Shown here: positions 48,971 through 60,954 of the stretch, in pieces
Numbering within the stretch: position 1 is the first letter of the stretch
Layout of the letters: the number at the start of each line of letters is the position of its first letter
Assembly: GCA_963277665.1 (NCBI GenBank)
Contig: OY728119.1
Span: forward strand, 319,692,206-319,756,205
Length of the DNA stretch: 64,000 bases
Source of the DNA: Viscum album
Taxonomy: Eukaryota > Streptophyta > Magnoliopsida > Santalales > Viscaceae
Direction of reading: 5' to 3'
Made by a program: the position numbers and the translations under genes
Notes under the pieces: generated by a model
Told to the model about the DNA's origin: nothing
The model's database searches: none
What the model saw: the letters and a program-made list of their open reading frames with translations, nothing else

Positions 48971-51664
48971 ATCATTTGTAAGGTAACACTTCCTTATCAA
49001 GGGTTGACACACAAGTGTCAGAAGGTGGAGGTGAAGATGCCCCATATTTACCAAAGAGACCTCGTCCTAGATATAACCCCCCAGCAGATTTAAGAGAGAA
49101 ACCCCATAGATTTAGAATGAATCACTATCAAAGCGATCTAGTCACCATCATTCTGATGGGAAAAGAGCTCTATTTCCTAATCCCCCACTTGTGACTCTGG
49201 GGGTTGGGATGAAACTGAAATCCAAGACTGCATGATCCTCTTCACTAGACTTTGACAAAAACACTGAATATATATGACTAGAGGCTATCAAAATATGTAG
49301 GCGTTTACAATGTGACGATGAAACAATGTGGATGGAGCTATGTGAAGTGATTCAAATACTAGGAGTGAAGATTTACATGATACTTCTGACATTCATTTCA
49401 TGGAAAATCTTAATGAGGTGAGGACTTACATTCGAGAGTAACAAATGCTTATATATGCAACCAATGAATCATTTTCCACCACTAAGAAGGTGAATGAAAT
49501 GGTAGATCATGGTACTACTAAAGAGATTAGATATTCATTAGGTGAAAAATTGTGTGACTTTTGGGATCCAAAGAATGTACGTTTCATTTTTATCACATTA
49601 TCTACTACTTTTCAATTTAAATTTTAGTAAATCATTACTATTCAGGGGAAGTATCATCATAACTTGCAGCTGGTTAATGGAAGAACAACTGATATTCCCT
49701 TTCCATAATATATCCCTAGAGGTACTTCTCTTGGAGTCACCAGATAACCCCATGAATCAGATAAATATCTTCGAGCCAACAAGCCCTAATGGATGAAATA
49801 AAGAGGGTATTCTAATCTCCAATACCTATCAATAGTGATGATGATCCAAGAAGTCATACGAAGGAGAAGAAAGAAAATATCTGATGAAATGAAGTCATGG
49901 TTAAGCACTTTCTTAGTAGTGGTAAATCTTTTTTATAATCTTGAATATTATACATTATTCATGAAAAAGTGTTAAAACTTCTTATAATTAGAGGTCTTTC
50001 TTCTGTATTTTTTTTTAAAATTACTGATAATATTCAAGGAAGTATGGAGGGTCCTTCTAAACATGCATAAAATCTTATTAATATAATGGAACCTGAAGAG
50101 GAATTGAGGCCCATGGAAACAACATCTACTCCTACTACTGCTACTATTCCTGCTATCATAGGAGAGGAGGCTTCTGGTAATAAACAATTCTTTATATGAC
50201 ATCAAATGTAACAACAATTGACTTCTATCCTATGGTACTTTAGTTTCATCACATGCAACGAAACATCTGCAAATGACTGATGTTGACCCCACAAATGTTA
50301 CTCAGAAAGCTATTCAGGGTAAAAAGTCATCGAAGGAAGGTTGCGATGAAAACTCACCAAGTGTTCCCATTGGTGGGAATATATTGAGATCTAGTATATC
50401 ATTGGATGAAATAATGAAGCATGGTATGTATTTTGAATAGGTATTAGAACATGTTAATATACCAAATGATTTAGAAGATTTTGGATTTCCTTGTATAGAT
50501 TCAAATGGAAGTTCGTTTTTATTAATCATCCTTTAAATATTCTTATGATTAACATTCTAACCATTGTGGGATGAAATATATAGTTAGATCTAATGAATAT
50601 TCTTTAGCAATGATAATTGAATGATGTGAGGATATTAATGTCAATACCATTATTGCAGAGACATTGGCTTAGGTGAATCCTGAGAAAGAAAATCTTCATG
50701 AGATTCATTCAGAATATCCTAATCTAAATAAAGATAACAGTCCCCACCAGGAACATCAAACAGAAATGATTAAATTGATATTATTGGGTAGGAGTCTTCT
50801 CAAGCTCCATATTTACGATTAGGTATAAGCTACTAAAATTGTGAATTAACTCACATTTTTTATTCCTTGAAGCTAACCCTAACCATAATTTTTGATTTAC
50901 CATATAGGGATATGAACATAAATGGCCAGGTCCAGAGGTTTAGCCTCTACATCAGCCCATATAGTACTAGATTGTGAATCATCCATTGTTCAGGAAGTAT
51001 TTGGACATGGAACTTCTTTAAGTGCATTAACCCCAAAATACATCCCTCTTTATTGGAGTGATTATGAATGATACTCATAACTAAAAAAGGTTATTCGTCA
51101 TGAATGTCACAAAAAATGGAAGAATATATGAAAGATAATATATGAGATGCCCCTTGAGGAAATTCCACCAAGAATTACATGAATTTAATCTATGTATATC
51201 ATGCTGGAATTAGGATGTTTTGAGTACTGTGAAATTCATACCACAGTGAAAGAGATTATATGAATGATGGAACATGAGAAATATTTTTGGAATGACATTA
51301 TAAAATCCAAATTCTTGATCAACACTGATGAATTCCAAGAAGCACTGTCTTGGGATGATGCTAATCACACTTCAATTCTCACATAACTGAAGCAAAAGAC
51401 TCAAAAAATACAGTTTCGTAGTCGTTCCTTCTACAGGAATTGGATATCATTATAGTGGAGCTTGAACAACACCATAACTCAATAGGATAAGTTGAGAAGG
51501 ATGGTGAAAAATCCATTTCAGATGCTAGAGTAGCACATCATCAAGCTATAGAGACCATAACAGGTCAAATAATCGAGCTTTAATGGGCAGTTGATGGGGC
51601 TCATGAGGCTGTTAAGGAAATAAAGAGTTATCTCGAAAACCTTTTATTATTTTTTATACGATAG
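48971..51664 (+). pseudogene. C-terminal part of the plant-mobile-domain gene, probably multi-exon, broken
   Basis: Coding-like patches alternate with AT-rich gaps. One patch reads EGGGEDAPYLPKRPRPRYNP (about 49017), a Pro/Arg linker, and a patch near 50090-50170 reads METTSTPTTATIPAIIGEEA. The last patch (about 51480-51664) is coiled-coil-like: SDARVAHHQAIETITGQIIEL, a stop, then GAHEAVKEIKSYLENLL. At least one gap looks like a spliced intron (50823-50907). Such a Pro/Ser linker and C-terminal coiled coil are common behind plant mobile domains in transposon proteins. Exon limits could not be fixed. The short open frames within 49445-50529 are pieces or chance. Confidence 0.5.
50823..50907 (+). 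other. Candidate intron in the plant-mobile-domain gene
   Basis: GTATAAG donor, a ctaac branch-like word about 35 bases before the end, and a catatag acceptor; 85 bases, AT-rich, flanked by coding-like text (gggatatgaacataaatggc after). Size fits a small plant intron. Confidence 0.45.
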
Positions 51665-54600
51665 AGACTCCAATTTTTGGATGATCTTATTTGAAATTAT
51701 TTTTAATTAATGAAAATCACATTGTCTTTAATCATATGTGTTTTCATTCTCACTAGCTGCTTTTGTTTTAGCTAAGACATTAGACTTAGTAACCATAGTT
51801 TTATTTTTTTCCTAGATCTATAGAGAAAACCCCCAAAAACATTGTATATTTTGACTTTTTATTTCACATTATTACCTCAATCATACAAAAAGTACGGTTA
51901 GTGAGGTACGACTTAACATTTGTTCAGAGGGTCCTTTGCGGGCCCCAATCTGTTGAGTGCCATGTCTCTTGTTGTTGGCAGTTTAGATTCATGCATGTTG
52001 GACTATAAAGGTCTAATGTTTAAGGTAAAATAGATTTGACCATAAATTTTTAAATTTAATCCTAAACAAGACTCACTTGCTATCAATTTCATTAAAATTC
52101 TTTAGATATTTCAAAGGGGAATCTTGAGCCTTGAATTTCAAGTTCTCCAAATTTAAAACTTCTATCAACATAAGGGGAGCCTCTTTTAATAACAAAGTTA
52201 ACATTATCAAACAAACTCATTACCGGTTTTGTGTTATACATGGAAAAATAGGGTATATGATGAATAGCCAAATAGTGGCACCTTCTAATTGATAGTCCCA
52301 TTATGTAGGAAACTTCTACGCAAGGCCACCTAGGGGCATGTACTACATAGTCAGGAAAAAGAGATCTCAGATGTTTGACATCATACTATTGCTGAACAAG
52401 GGAAATTATGATTTGGGTTACTCAAGACCATAGTGGCTGTTTTTCCCAATGAAATTTATTTTCATAATAAACGGATATTTTATGGTGACATATTTCATGA
52501 ATAATAAAAACATTTCTTTACAAATTTTGTTTATATGTATTGGATAAAATTTATTAGAAAAGGGAATTTCTGGTATCATACTATGCAGTTTAAAGTAATG
52601 TAGTGAGGAAATTATACTATCTAGTTTTATGTCATGAATTCAATACATTGTCTTGTTTAGTTTTATTTCATGTAGTTAGGAAATTGTACGGTATAGTTTA
52701 AGTCATGAAATAAAGACATTGTGTGGATTTAATTTAAGGTATTTAGCTCTGACCAAAGATAAGAGATTCCCTTAATTTTATGCTAGTTTGTTTTGAAACA
52801 TACATCCATATTTTGGTATGGAACGAAAAATTGTAAACTGTGATTTAGTAATTTAATGATTTGATTAATGATATGGGAAAATAGAAAAAGATATTAGAGG
52901 AATAATTTTTCAATAAAGAAGTCTCCATTATTTGAGAAACTTTTTATGGGGGCTGTATTATGTAGTGCAAAACGAGAAATGTGTTGCATAACAAAATCGT
53001 TGGATATTTTGATGGAGAGACCTGTTATGTAGGCAAATTATGCAAGGCCTCTTAAAGTCATGCGTTACATTGTCACTGAAAAGAGCTCTCATAAGTTTGA
53101 AATTCTATGGATAAATGATAAAGAATGTTTATGGAGACTAAAATTTTACAAAGCACATAGTTTGGATTATGAAATGAGCTACTTGAAAATGAAGAGAGTA
53201 TTTCCAAAAATGATTTCCTCAGATTCAAAGGAATAGAAATTATACTATGGTCTGGACCTAATGTAGGAGGTATGGTGTTTGTATTTTTAGGTCATACAAC
53301 TAGGACAATAGTTGTAAATACTATATTATATGTGGTCATGTGATTCCAAGTTTATTTCATATTTCTTTGAAATCATGGAGAGGGAAATGTGTAAACCATA
53401 GTCTTGATGATTTTCAGATTGAGAGAATGATAGTAGGATAAATATACCTGAATGACTATTTTAAAATATATATTCCTATATATTTTCATCAAATATTGAA
53501 GGGAAAAAAGATATTATAATCATGAATGAAATTACCATCATTTGACAAACCTGTAATGGGAGATGTATTATGCAGGGCTAATTATGGCATTTGATGCATG
53601 TCCAAATAGTTAAATCTTTTCACTGACAAGCCAGTTATGTCATCAATGTTTGTAAGGCCACCTAATGGAATGTAATTCATAGAAAGGCGAAAGTGTTTGC
53701 AGATATTAGAAACTCTGTCACTTGAACCCGTAGAAAAGATTATCAAGATCTTGTAATATTCAATATTAAGATTGTGAACTGTAGAAGGGGTTATACTCAA
53801 TTCAGATAATAAATATTTAAATCAAAATTGGTTATGATTTTGATGTCATTTACATAGATTTGACTCAAATTTAAAATGGATACTTTCTTTGTTTCCTTTG
53901 AATTAATATTATGATGTGTAGTTTAATGTCATGCAGCAAGAAAAGTATACTATGTAGTATTAAATCATGCAGTGAGGACATTGATATCCCCATAAGAAAT
54001 TAATACTCCTTATTTATATAAAAAATCCTTTTACCCAATTCATAAGCCCTTGTTAGATATTCTCGGTGTGGGTAATATGGAGCATTAAGGGTTTTTTATA
54101 TAACACAAAGGTGAAACATGTGAATAATAAGGGTGTTGGATTTCCATGCAGTTTATCTTCATGTAGTAACTACAATGATGAACCAATGTGAAAATAAATA
54201 CATATTGTAACTAGACTAAAGGATAAAACCCAAGTGTCACTATTTGTCTTACTGGGGGAAATAATCAAGAAATACATATTTCATTAAGCATTACCTATGC
54301 AGGTTTGATTCTTATATAAGGAATAAAGTGATTTTTTTCATATTGTGGTTTCACCTAGACCCAATATTGGAGATCCATCAATCACTACGTATCTCATATA
54401 GATGAAAATCAAGCTGCATGTAGTTCTTTTAAATAATCATTTCCTACACCAATCAATTTTGACATAGTAGGTGGGGGCGTTAACACATACTAGAATAAGG
54501 ATTAAATTTAATAAAAAAGATGGTATGAAAATCAAATCATGTTCATTAAAATAGAACTACGTATAGATCATGTTCATATAAATGTGAATAAAATGGGAAA

Positions 54601-55379
54601 TAATAATTTTTTGGTTGCAGCTAGGCTGAATTCTAGAGATCCAGGAAAATACAATTACTTCAAATAGATAAGAATCAAGCATTATATTGTTCTTGAAACA
54701 AGGTCCCTATACAGATATGATTCATACATAGGGAAGAAAAGGACTTATGTGACACTAAGGAGTAGCAATGATATCAATGGTTCATTCATATAGATGCTCT
54801 TAATGTTATGTAGAGAAGACGTTAACAATACAGTTTAATGTCATGTAACGAGGATATATGTTGTCATGCAGTTTAACATTATGTGATAAGGGAAAAGATA
54901 ATATGAATTTTGACATCATGTAGCATGGACATTTATGGTTGTTATGTATTTTAACATCCTGAAAATATGACCTTGCACTGTGCAGTTTTAAGTCTTGTAG
55001 TAAGGACTTTGGGGGTATTACAGTATTTAGTCTTGCAGTGAGGACAATGTGTGAAAATACACAAAGTATTTCTTCAAGAATATCACATTCGTTGGAGTTG
55101 TAAGAAGCACTACATCCTTTCAGATTAATGAATAATCTCCATTTGAGTAGGAATTTTTTATTAAATAAGGTAATTCCCACATTGGCTGAAGAATTAGTAG
55201 TTTTTTTCCTGGCATAATTCGAGTCCTGAGGACCAATACCAATTCTCTTTGAAAAAATGAAAAGAGGCAGAAATTATTGTTAAAGGATTGAGAGATTATG
55301 TTCTGATAGACTTATAAATGATGAAAATAATACAATATTTTCTCTTCTAATCATTACACATCATTAAACCATTTCTGAA
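51665..55379 (-). repeat. Repeat-filled 3' untranslated region of the Tat element
   Basis: Between the end of pol and the antisense gene, in the place where Tat elements carry a long variable 3' UTR. It holds degenerate long units: gttatgtaggcaaattatgcaaggcc and catgcgttacat-type text recur near 52295, 53025 and 53545-53670, at offsets of about 600-730 bases. Short units occur at 52583-52725, 53916-53985 and 54829-55052. Plus- and minus-strand open frames here (52092-52301, 53582-53800, 54806-55180) fall on the repeats and are not believed. Confidence 0.6.
54829..55052. repeat. 38-bp tandem repeat, about 6 units
   Basis: Units of the form cagtttaatgtcatgta + gtgaggacatt recur at 36-41-base steps. 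The same unit forms shorter arrays at 52583-52725 and 53916-53985. Confidence 0.8.
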
Positions 55380-56250
55380 AACCTCTCAAAGTATACAACT
55401 GATCACATATTTCTACTTTAAGCGAGGAAAATTAAATTAAAATTGGAAAAAGTACTTTTGTTCCATAAACCAATGAGTAAAGATTTTATATGGTTTTAGT
55501 ATGAGTAGTAGTCCAATAAGCCCATAAAGCATGCAAAATTTTATCAGTACACACATTTTTATCATTATCCAACATATTTTAGAATATATTTGACATGGTC
55601 TTATTGAAAGCCTCAATCTGTCCACTGGCTACCGCATGATATTGAGATAAATGGTTGGGTTTGATATTGAGCTCTTGATATAACTTCATTACCTCAACAG
55701 AAAAACAAATTGGTGCCATTGTCCATTAATATAGTTTGATGGACATAAAATATAGTGATGATGTTTGTTTTGAAAAAAGAAAAAATGATTTTTCTCTGAA
55801 TTCTTTGACAGTAATTGCCTCAACCCATTACAAAAAGAAGTCAGTAAAAGTTAGAATATACTCGAACTACCTATCCATAGATGGAGGATAAGGTCCAACT
55901 ACATTCATTACCCATGTGGAAAATGCAAAGGAGTATTTTTTTCTGTATGTATAAACTCTAGGGATTGATTAATGAAGATTGAATGCATTTTGAAGGGATG
56001 ACATTTCATTGTGAAATCTATGCAATCCTACATCATTGTTTTCCCAAAGAATCCAAACCTTCAGATTTCATCATAAATTCCTTACCCAGACTGATGATCA
56101 CCACAAGATCCTTAATGTAATCCACTCATGACTGCTTCAATTTCTTCTCCATCAATAAATTTGAAGAGTATTTCATGAAAGACTCTTTTGTATAGGATCT
56201 TCTAGTTATATGGACTATCATAAAGAGTAATATTTGGCTTCATGTCATCA
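55380..56250 (-). pseudogene. Decayed integrase of a Tat-lineage Ty3/gypsy element
   Basis: Minus-strand text, high to low coordinate: DCIDFTMKCHPFKMHSIFIN (part of the zinc-finger region, second Cys of the last pair lost), then TWVMNVVGPYPPSMDR with ILTFTDFF (start of the catalytic core), then QYHAVASGQIEAFNKTM and LWAYWTTTHTKT (end of the core, about 55500-55650). These are typical of Tat/Ogre-type integrase rather than chromoviruses. Stops and frameshifts are frequent. It inserts element DNA when intact. It follows the RNase H relic at higher coordinates in normal order. No chromodomain is seen, as expected for Tat. Confidence 0.8.
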
Positions 56251-56399
56251 TATCTGTTCTTTTTTCATTCATATCTGATGTAAGTACTCCATTGTGATGA
56301 TATTACATGATGGGTGTTCTCCATCCCAAAATATGAACATACAAATCAGAAATAGGTCTAATTTCAATAATCTCTTACAATTTGGTTTGAACAAATGGT

Positions 56400-57134
56400 G
56401 AGACTATACAATTTTGATCTATGCTGATTACCATCTCATCCTGATTTGCATCCTCTAAGGCTGTAGATGCATCAGTGAGTGCATCAACTTGGTAAATTTG
56501 TGATCACGGGACATAAGACAATGTCGGATATGAGGTAAATTCAGACATCAACCCTTGGGAATAATCACACAGAAGGATTAACAGTTATTTTATGATATAA
56601 TTTTCCCCAATGATATATTTGATTACCAATTTTGAATCACCTTTCGCATTCAAGTGATTCACTTTCACCATAGGTTTTAATTTCAAGCCAATAATTAGAT
56701 CTTTATATTATTCTTCATTATTGGTACCACCTCATGATAATAGGATGGATTATGTAAATATTTCCTTTTCTGGGAAAATAAGGACAATTCCACACCCAAA
56801 TTTGTTGATTTTAGGGTTTTCTATTCTCTTCCCTATTGAAATTTTGGAGGCACCATCAAATCACATTTCCCATATATGGAAATTATCTCAAAAAGATAAT
56901 ACCTCTTCATTAGGAAATTATGTATTCGATGATGTTTCTTCTGCATATGGATGTTCAGCAAGGATGTCGGCTAGATCTTGGCAATTTATTTCCTTTTGGG
57001 GCCCAAACTAGATATAATACTACTACAAAATAACTTCCCACCATTCCAGACGCCTTGTAATCATAGGACTACTGATGATAAATTTGAGTGGGCTTTTTTA
57101 AGATACCAATTGGACCTCATGATGTTTTAGGTAG
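56400..57134 (-). pseudogene. Decayed RNase H region of the Tat element, cut by an insertion
   Basis: Minus-strand text begins at the cut with HHEVQLVS and SPLKFIISSPMITRRLEWWE, the connection zone after RT in Tat elements, then QDLADILAEHP (about 56975). A second RNase H domain follows: FDGASK, GIVLIFPEK, YKDLIIGLKL, GDSKLVI and DALTDASTALED. RT must lie beyond 57135 but is displaced by the inserted gypsy LTR. Tat elements are known to carry two RNase H regions; the better-preserved text here is the second. The plus-strand open frame 56721-57011 is its shadow. Confidence 0.8.
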
Positions 57135-58099
57135 TGTTTTCATGACCCGACCCAATGGGGCTCGAGTCACGGCTCCCCAAGCCCGACGCCAATAGGCCAT
57201 GGGCTGGAATCTAGTGCCGAGTCGGCTATTACACACAAGGGATGCATTATCCTAAGGTACATGTACAAACGCAACCACATACACCTCCATGAAATAGTGT
57301 AGAGATATATAAAACTGAAAAGTAACTTCCGGTACACAATTATCCCATAACCAGAGTACACTAGAAGTACAAAAATGGAAAAACAGGGTCCACCAAAAGA
57401 AAACTACAATGGTGTCCAACCTGCTCGGAAGAAGGGGTACGCTTCCAAAAGCACCACTGAAAAGCTCCTCAGCATAGTTCTGATAAAACTCCATAGTCAG
57501 TCATTCTCACTCAATTCTGCCAACTTTGGGTCCTCCTAGGAATCCATTGAAAAGACTTTGGTCTGCACAAGGCACAAACATGTGTGGGCAAAGCCCGTGC
57601 AGGGGTGAGTATAACAATACTTAGTAGGCACCACAAAAAACCCAAAACAAAAGGGAGAAACTAAAAGGCAACAGTCCCCTCATCCCATCCAGAGGGAACC
57701 CAGATGAGAGAGAAACTTCATCTCATGACCATCCTTAGTTATACACAACTAGTCAACTCAACTCAGGTGTGTGACCATACATACACTATGAAAAATCCAT
57801 ATATACTCATATCACGTACCAAGCCACATGAGGTTCCGACCTCATCACCAGTAATGGTTCACAACCTGTAGAGTACACTCCATGATCACTATAATCCCAG
57901 ATGACACTCGTCTGAGAGATACACTCCATCGGGTCTAACACAAATACCTCAGACACTAACCTGAGAGATCACACTCGTCAAATACCTTCACTGAGAAAGT
58001 CACGCTGAAATAGAAAAAACACCAAAATCCATGAACAGGGGAGCACTCCTATGGTCCTATAGGTGATAATAGAACCCACACCTGTATACGAAGATCTCA

Positions 58100-58600
58100 T
58101 ATATATTGGATCTCTCCCAGGGTCCGCTGGGGGATACCAAAACCCGATCTGGCATTCATAGATATCACAGATAGGGGATAACTCCCAGGATCTGCTAGGG
58201 GATACCATAACCCGATATGGCATTTGTACAGAATCTTGTCACTCTGATAGAGGATCATCACCCATGTCACAATGTTCACGAAGAAACCTAAACCCTATCC
58301 AGTATATCTCACACTGTAGGGGATCGAACTAACGATGCCACAACCCTACAAAAACTGCACAACGATTAGGGGTTCGTATATCCATCGATACCACTACCCT
58401 ATTGTAATAATCATGCTGGGTAAGGGATCGTATTCCTGAAGATGTCACAAACCTACTAAGCACGACCCACTGCATAGAGGATTATATTTTCGATGATGCC
58501 ATAGACCCTACACGGTTAACCTTCTAGATGGGGTATCACCACCCGTGGATAAGTGGTCACCGCGATACCAAGAACCATATCTAGGGAAACGATGCTAGAG
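58100..58600 (+). repeat. Degenerate tandem repeats of about 60-68 bp in the gypsy LTR
   Basis: cccagggtccgctgggggataccaaaacccg at 58116 recurs at 58184 (period 68) with few changes. Looser units (ggggatcg...gatgccacaaccctac) continue to about 58600. Confidence 0.75.
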
Positions 58601-58941
58601 GATCTTGCTATGGGCACACCGGAGGGATGCCACAACATTAATAGATTAAACATCCCATCGAGAGGATCAAAAACCTATAGAAAGGTTTTTATGTCGCATG
58701 AACTGTCGTAGGAACGAACTAATGGAGAACCCTCAACCACTGCTGGTCCAAAGGTCTCTAACCCGAGACACCCGCCACAAAGCCACTCCGCGCACATCCA
58801 TGGACAATACTAAGGCCACCATCGCGATCCTCATAGAAAAACACACATGATAGGCTTTTTACTGGCCTGAAATGGACAACCAGTGAAAAAAGTAGTAGTC
58901 ATCATAGCAAGCACATGCAGTGCCCACACAACAATCCCGAG

Positions 58942-59180
58942 ACTCATCAAGTGGATCATACCACTGTGATCCCCTAAAAAATTACACAGGATCCACTACT
59001 GATTCGTCCCAAATAGACCCTCGGTGAAAAATGTACTATTCACCGAAGAGAGCTCTGGGGGTCCCATTCCCCTATCCCAAAACACATCGAAAGAATCACC
59101 CCATTGTGATCCCCTCAAAAAATCACACAGGATCAACTATTCATCTACCAAAACCGGACTCCTCGTGAGAAAGTTATGTT
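58942..59180 (+). repeat. Duplicated block of about 100 bp in the gypsy LTR
   Basis: ccactgtgatcccctaaaaaattacacaggatc near 58960 recurs as cattgtgatcccctcaaaaaatcacacaggatc near 59103, about 140 bases later, with similar flanks. Confidence 0.8.
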
Positions 59181-59486
59181 TCTCTGTAAATGCCCCAAAC
59201 CCAGAATCATGGGGCCTACACACCAAACTTGGTCCCAACACCCGAAAACCAACAAGAAAATTCCACTATACCATCAGGTTATCAAATACAATTACAATAC
59301 ATCAATCGAACACTCTGATTAGAAGATACGACGACTCGATGTCGAAAAAATAAAATATTATTATTTTATTCGACGTTTCAAGATCTAGATCCATGATCCA
59401 AGAACTTCAAAACCCTCGAACCCATCTAAAAGGTTCTCCTTATTTCCAGGGTTGTGTCACCACATACAACACGTGAATCTGACCCC

Positions 59487-59493
59487 TATATAG
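59487..59493 (+). promoter_or_regulatory. TATA box of the gypsy LTR
   Basis: Sequence gacccctatatagtatgaaacgg; the copia insertion lies about 130 bases downstream. Confidence 0.5.
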
Positions 59494-59785
59494 TATGAAA
59501 CGGGGGTTTTTAAACCCACTTGTACATGGAGAAGGTCAGACCGGCATGAACCAGCCGGTCCGGTCGGCCTGGGCCGACCCAGCCGCCACCGCTACTGGCT
59601 GCTCCAGTCGGTGGACCACACCACTGTTGTACCTCTCGTTCCCCTCGTGGTTTTATTTTCATGATCACAATCACTTTCTTATTTATCTAATATTTTTTTA
59701 AGTGTTTTTGGTTGATAGGAATAATTTCAGATTGCCAAGGCATTGGAGCAAGAAGGCTGAAACCAAAATTGGACTGAATTTCAGT

Positions 59786-60040
59786 CCACCGGCCAACCGG
59801 TGTAAAACCACCGGCCAGCCGATGGAGGCCTGGACAGAAGGCATCCCTCTGTCCAGACCACCGGCCAACCGGTGTCCCACCACCGGCCAGCCGGTGGCAC
59901 CTGCACAGAAGGCAGAGCTACTGCCTCAGCACCGGCCAACCGGTGGCCTCCTCACCGGTCAGCCGGTGGCTCCTGGACCAATCCCTCTCCATTTTTCAAG
60001 GCACCGGCCAACCGGTTGCCCTGTACCGGTCAGTCGGTGG
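59786..60040 (+). repeat. Palindromic CpG-rich array in U3, 4 pairs (5' LTR)
   Basis: Alternating units caccggccaaccggtg and caccggccagccggtgg; each is an inverted repeat with arms CACCGG/CCGGTG and a 4-base loop. About eight palindromes in four pairs spaced about 70 bases. Confidence 0.9.
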
Positions 60041-60157
60041 AGGCAGTCAAACTAGCCGTTGGGCTTTTGACCAGCCTGTCCACTTGGCCTCCAACGGCTC
60101 CGAAGGCCTCTCCAACGGCTCCAAAGGCCTCTAACGGCCATATGAGGGTTCCCCCTC

Positions 60158-60165
60158 TATAAATA
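60158..60165 (+). promoter_or_regulatory. TATA box of the 5' LTR
   Basis: ctctataaataaagg, present also in the 3' LTR at 63572-63579. It would start the genomic transcript near 60190. Confidence 0.75.
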
Positions 60166-60893
60166 AAGGACCTTGAACCCCGGGAATCCCAAGGATCAAT
60201 ACAGGAATAATTACCAAGCCAAGGAAGCCCACGTGACACATTTTTGATCATTTGGAGAACCTCCGGCGGATTGCTCCAAGGGAACCCCACTTGCTCCAAC
60301 ACACTTCTACATCCAAGGAGCACCACCAAAGAAGCTTGGGAGCGCCCTTCATCAGCTCCATCAATCCCTTGGCGCCCAAGACTTCCCCATTACGGTTTTT
60401 CATTGTTTTATTTATTTTGAGCATCATTTTGGGTTTGTGCCTACAAACCCCCACCTCTTTCTCTCATCCTTTCATTTGGGTTTTCACACCACCTTTAAGG
60501 TGTGAAGAGGTTAGTCAAGCCTTCCCTTTTAAAAGGCTTGAGTTTTAGGTGAGCTATCCTTCACCCGTAAAAAGGCTAGTGGGTTCTTGCTCAACCATTG
60601 AAAGCAAGTGGGTTCTTGCATAACCATTAAAAGCAAGCTGTAATAGGTTCTAGACTAACCTTAAAGTCTAGTGGGTTTCTTGCTACATCCATTGAAAATC
60701 AAGCGGTAGTAAATCTCACAACGGTTGAGTTGGGAGCGGAGACGTAGGCCGGGTTTTAGGCCGAACTCCATTATCAAGTTGTGTGTCTTGCCTTCTTTAT
60801 TTCCGCTGCATTCTTTTTAAATTGTTAATCATTTTTTAAAAGGCAATTCACCCCCCTCTTGCCATCACTTCCTTTCTTTCTCCGCCATACAAT

Positions 60894-60905
60894 TGGTATC
60901 AGAGG
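60894..60905 (+). other. Primer-binding site, initiator tRNA-Met
   Basis: tggtatcagagg follows the LTR end by two bases and matches the usual TGGTATCAGAGC in all but the last base. Confidence 0.9.
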
Positions 60906-60954
60906 AAAAAATTGAGTAATACCCTAACCGGTTTCAAATTCAAGATCCATTGTG

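Larger units (their letters stand above)
57135..59624 (+). mobile_element. Plus-strand Ty3/gypsy LTR, interrupted by the copia element
   Basis: Starts TGTTTTCATGACCCGACCC exactly where the Tat reading is lost. It has text typical of plant gypsy LTRs (gtgcaggggtgagtataacaatacttagtaggc at 57599-57631), tandem repeats at 58100-58600, a duplicated block at 58942-59180, and a TATA box at 59487-59493. It is GC-richer than most of the window. It is split at 59624/59625 by the copia LTR; the rest must lie beyond the window. Open frames inside (57167-58279 minus, 59024-59353 plus) have no family features. Family by text likeness only. Confidence 0.65.
59625..60891 (+). repeat. 5' LTR of the gag-only copia element
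   Basis: TGTTGTACC start, TATA box at 60158-60165 (ctctataaataaagg), CAACGGCTCC-type short repeats at about 60089-60137, hairpin-forming repeats in U5 (60560-60720) and an end at ccatacA before the primer site. The five bases before it are accac; the matching target duplication would lie outside the window. Confidence 0.9.

Noticed and set aside
54806..55180. 124-codon minus-strand open frame
   Set aside because: It lies on the 38-bp tandem array; its length reflects repeat structure.
57135..59624. Reading this interval as a host gene promoter because of higher GC
   Set aside because: The TGTTTTCATGACCCG start at the exact break in Tat pol, the internal repeats and the gypsy-like text fit an LTR better.
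59698..60329. Several overlapping open frames on both strands in the copia 5' LTR
   Set aside because: They come from the CpG-rich palindromic repeats and recur in the 3' LTR (63028-63868); an LTR U3 is not expected to code.
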